Made by a program: the position numbers and the translations under genes
Part shown: positions 5,312 through 7,219 of the stretch, piece after piece
Position numbering within the stretch: position 1 is the first letter of the stretch
Layout: each line of letters starts with the position of its first letter
Source of the DNA: Phenylobacterium sp.
GTDB taxonomy: Bacteria; Pseudomonadota; Alphaproteobacteria; Caulobacterales; Caulobacteraceae
Length of the DNA: 7,219 nucleotides
Direction of reading: 5' to 3'
NCBI GenBank assembly: GCA_028291285.1
Contig: JAQGIJ010000280.1
Span: 1 to 7,219 of the forward strand
The notes under the pieces: generated by a model
Database searches by the model: none
What the model was told of the DNA's origin: nothing
What the model saw: only the letters and a program-made list of their open reading frames with translations

Positions 5312-7219
5312 TCGCCGGCCTCAGGCGCGGAGGCCCCCTCCGCCCCTTCCGGGTCCCCCCTCCCCACAGGGGGAGGAGAAGGCGGCTGCAACCTCGAATC
5401 TACTCCCCCGTCCGGGGAGGGGGACTTCGAAGGGGTGGAGGGGGCTGCCGCCTCCGCAGCGCCGACCGCCAGCGGCAGCACGCCCGTGCCTTTCCAGCGC
5501 CGCTTGCGGGCGCCGCGGGCCAGGAGGGCGCGGTCGATGGGAAGCTCGCGCAGGCGCACGCCGGTGGCCGCGAAGATGGCGTTGCAGAGCGCCGGGGCGG
5601 CGGCCGTCGTGCCGGTCTCGCCGATCCCGCCCGGCGCCTCGGCGCTCGGCACGTGAACGACCTCCACCGGAGGCGTCTCGTTGATCCGCAGCATGCGGTA
5701 GTCGTTGAAGTTCGACTGCTGCACCCGGCCGCCCGCCAGGGTGATGCCCTGGTACATCGCCGCGGTGAGGCCGAAGATCAGCCCGCCCTCGAGCTGCTGC
5801 TTGACCAGGTTGGGATTGACCGCAAGCCCGCAGTCCACGGCCGCCGTGATCCTGCGCAGCGCCACGTCGCCGGCGTCGGAGACCGCCGCCTCGACGACGG
5901 CGGCGATGTAGCTGCCGAAGCACTTCTGAACGATGATCCCGCGCCCGCAGCCGTTGGGCAGCGACGAGCCCCAGCCGGCCGCCTTGGCGCAGACGTCGAG
6001 GACGTTGCGGGCCCGCGGGACGGCGCCGAGCAGGGCGCGGCGGTACTCGTAGGGGTCGCGGCTCGCGGCGAAGGCGAGCTCGTCGATGAAGCTCTCGACC
6101 ACGAAGATGCCGTGGGTCGGCCCCACGCCCCGCCACCAGGAGACCACCACGCCCGGCGGCGGCCGCCACTGGACATAGTCCACCAGCATGTTCGGGAAGG
6201 CGCCGTAGACCGGATCGGCCACCTCCTCGACGGCGTCGGGGTCGACGCCGTTGGGGCGCATGCCGGCCGGCGCGTAGCGGGCGGTCACCGAGGCCGCGGT
6301 GACGCGGTGGCGCCAGGCCACCGGCTCGCCGCGCACGCCCACGCCCGCGGAGATGCGGTCGACGTACATCGGCCGGTAGTTGTCGTGGCGCATGTCCTGC
6401 TCGCGGCTCCAGACGAGCTTGACGGGGAAGGGGCAGGCCTTGGCGACGGCGGCGGCCTGCTCGACGTAGTCGATCTCCAGCTTGCGGCCGAAGGCGCCGC
6501 CGATCAGCTGGTTGTGCAGGATCACCCTGTCCTGGGCGACGCCGCAGACCTTGGCGACGCCGGCCTGCGCGCGGCTCGGGACCTGGGTGCCGCACCAGAC
6601 TTCGACGGCGTCGTCGCGGACGTGGACCACCGCGGCCATGGGCTCCATCGGCGCGTGGCAGAGGAAGGGCTGGCGATAGACCGCCTCGATCCGCCGATCG
6701 GCGTCGGTGAAGGCGCGGTCGAAGTCTCCCGTCTGCACCGCCACCGCGCCCCGGCCGTTGATCGAGGTGGCGTCCAGGTCCGCCCACAGCCGGGCGGAGG
6801 TGAGGCCGGCGTTGGGGCCGTCGTTCCAGACCGGCGACAGCGCGGCCAGCCCCTGCGTGGCGGCCCAGAAGTGGTCGCCCACCACGGCCACGGCGTTCGC
6901 CAGGCGCACGACCTGCACCACGCCCGGGATCGCCCGCGCCGGCGCCTCGTCCACGGAGACCAGCGTCCCGCCCAGCACCGGGCAGTTCTGCACGGTGGCG
7001 ACCTTCATCCCCGGGACCCTGATGTCGATGCCGAAGAGCGCGGCGCCGTTGACCTTGGCGGGCGTGTCGACCCGCTGCACCGGGCGGCCCAGCAGGCGGA
7101 ACTGTCTGGGGTCCTTCAGCGTCACATTCTGCGGCATCGGCAGCTTCGAGGCGGCCTCGACGAGCTGGCCGTAGGGCGCGGAGCGGTTGCCCGTCAGGTG
7201 GCGGACGACCCCGCGTTCG
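5308..7219 (-). CDS. Molybdopterin-dependent xanthine dehydrogenase-family large subunit (isoquinoline 1-oxidoreductase beta-like), 5' end outside window
   Basis: The frame is open to the right edge; 636 residues are visible. Counting from the internal ATG at 7137 (27 more residues lie upstream), the domain opens with FRLLGRPVQRVDTPAKVNG, typical of IorB-type subunits. MEP (164-166), GGAFGRK (213-219, molybdopterin contact), WWRGVGPTHG (334-343) and GIGETGT (504-510) follow; E507 aligns with the catalytic glutamate of the xanthine oxidase family. Such enzymes hydroxylate N-heterocycles or oxidise aldehydes with a Mo-cytosine-dinucleotide cofactor, usually with a separate [2Fe-2S] subunit and, as here, a cytochrome c partner. 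The internal ATG is not the start, because homologous sequence continues upstream of it. About 100 residues, probably with a Tat-type export signal, are missing. The last 45 residues are atypical: mostly Pro/Gly/Ser, encoded by a palindromic repeat (5333-5445). The substrate is unknown; IorB, aldehyde dehydrogenase and similar labels are all possible. Confidence 0.9.
   Translation of the reverse strand, partial: ERGVVRHLTGNRSAPYGQLVEAASKLPMPQNVTLKDPRQFRLLGRPVQRVDTPAKVNGAALFGIDIRVPGMKVATVQNCPVLGGTLVSVDEAPARAIPGVVQVVRLANAVAVVGDHFWAATQGLAALSPVWNDGPNAGLTSARLWADLDATSINGRGAVAVQTGDFDRAFTDADRRIEAVYRQPFLCHAPMEPMAAVVHVRDDAVEVWCGTQVPSRAQAGVAKVCGVAQDRVILHNQLIGGAFGRKLEIDYVEQAAAVAKACPFPVKLVWSREQDMRHDNYRPMYVDRISAGVGVRGEPVAWRHRVTAASVTARYAPAGMRPNGVDPDAVEEVADPVYGAFPNMLVDYVQWRPPPGVVVSWWRGVGPTHGIFVVESFIDELAFAASRDPYEYRRALLGAVPRARNVLDVCAKAAGWGSSLPNGCGRGIIVQKCFGSYIAAVVEAAVSDAGDVALRRITAAVDCGLAVNPNLVKQQLEGGLIFGLTAAMYQGITLAGGRVQQSNFNDYRMLRINETPPVEVVHVPSAEAPGGIGETGTTAAAPALCNAIFAATGVRLRELPIDRALLARGARKRRWKGTGVLPLAVGAAEAAAPSTPSKSPSPDGGVDSRLQPPSPPPVGRGDPEGAEGASAPEAGE
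5319..5322 (-). promoter_or_regulatory. Ribosome binding site of the cytochrome gene
   Basis: GAGG on the - strand lies seven bases before the cytochrome ATG at 5311-5309. It is inside the last codons of the hydroxylase gene and only about ten bases from the inner edge of the palindromic repeat. The cytochrome can therefore be translated both by coupling and from its own site. Confidence 0.5.
5333..5445. repeat. GC-rich imperfect palindromic element (REP/MITE-like) inside the 3' end of the hydroxylase gene
   Basis: The outer arms are GCCCCCTCCGCCCCTTC (5333-5349) and GAAGGGGTGGAGGGGGC (5429-5445), inverted repeats matching at 16 of 17 positions. The similarity continues inward with one indel and a few mismatches, so 5333-5365 pairs broadly with 5414-5445. 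Each arm also has an inner hairpin: CCTCCCC (5359-5365) with GGGGAGG (5370-5376), and CTCCCC (5403-5408) with GGGGAG (5414-5419). The spacer of about 25 bases is not symmetric. It carries no gene of its own, so any mobility would need a transposase in trans. In the hydroxylase frame it encodes 38 residues of Pro/Gly/Ser-rich tail. From memory, similar C-rich/G-rich palindromes are scattered between genes in Caulobacteraceae; I could not check copy number here. Confidence 0.72.

Noticed and set aside
4436..5656. Long + strand open frame (406 codons) opposite the cytochrome and hydroxylase genes
   Set aside because: The opposite strand has three haem motifs and molybdopterin-binding motifs; this frame has only Arg/Gly/Ala-rich sequence and crosses the palindromic repeat.
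5321..6787. Second - strand frame (488 codons) overlapping the hydroxylase gene
   Set aside because: It is an out-of-frame reading of the hydroxylase coding sequence, Arg/Gly-rich with no domain; the conserved residues lie in the other frame.
7135..7137. ATG as the start of the hydroxylase gene
   Set aside because: The frame remains open upstream to the window edge and encodes residues (such as GNRSAPYGQLVEAASKLP) that match the family just before this Met, so it is internal.

Overview
The window is very GC-rich and tightly packed, with long runs of G/C-ending codons. Gene content and style suggest an alphaproteobacterium, probably of the Caulobacteraceae (Phenylobacterium/Caulobacter type). 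This assignment is inferred from composition, from the pairing of a molybdenum hydroxylase with a multihaem cytochrome, and from a GC-rich palindromic repeat. No rRNA or other marker gene confirms it. There is no tRNA, rRNA, CRISPR array, insertion sequence or phage gene, and no gene-free stretch longer than about 150 bases.

Layout: on the + strand, bases 1-1016 hold the 3' part of a glutathione S-transferase gene (its start lies left of the window) and a DUF1697 gene whose GTG start overlaps the GST stop by four bases. Everything from 1041 to 7219 is on the - strand. In transcription order (right to left) it reads: the large molybdopterin subunit of an IorB-type xanthine-dehydrogenase-family hydroxylase, whose 5' end lies beyond the right edge; a membrane-anchored three-haem cytochrome c; a 12-helix MFS transporter of the Spinster-like group; a tandem (double) hotdog-fold acyl-CoA thioesterase-like protein; and a single-domain hotdog thioesterase. 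The two strands converge at 1016/1041 with only 24 bases between the stops.

How the genes may work together: the hydroxylase and cytochrome genes overlap by four bases (ATGA) and very likely encode one envelope enzyme. The molybdopterin subunit oxidises an aldehyde or N-heterocycle, electrons pass through a [2Fe-2S] subunit (expected just outside the right edge), and the cytochrome delivers them to the respiratory chain. The MFS carrier and the two thioesterases follow on the same strand and could handle a related organic acid or its CoA ester, but gaps of 96 and 145 bases leave open whether all five genes share one transcript. The GST/DUF1697 pair is a separate unit.

The most unusual feature is a 113-base inverted-repeat element (5333-5445) lying inside the 3' end of the hydroxylase gene. 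It is translated as a proline/glycine-rich tail and stops just short of the cytochrome gene's ribosome binding site. No clearly new multi-gene system is evident; the rest looks like ordinary catabolic and housekeeping content.
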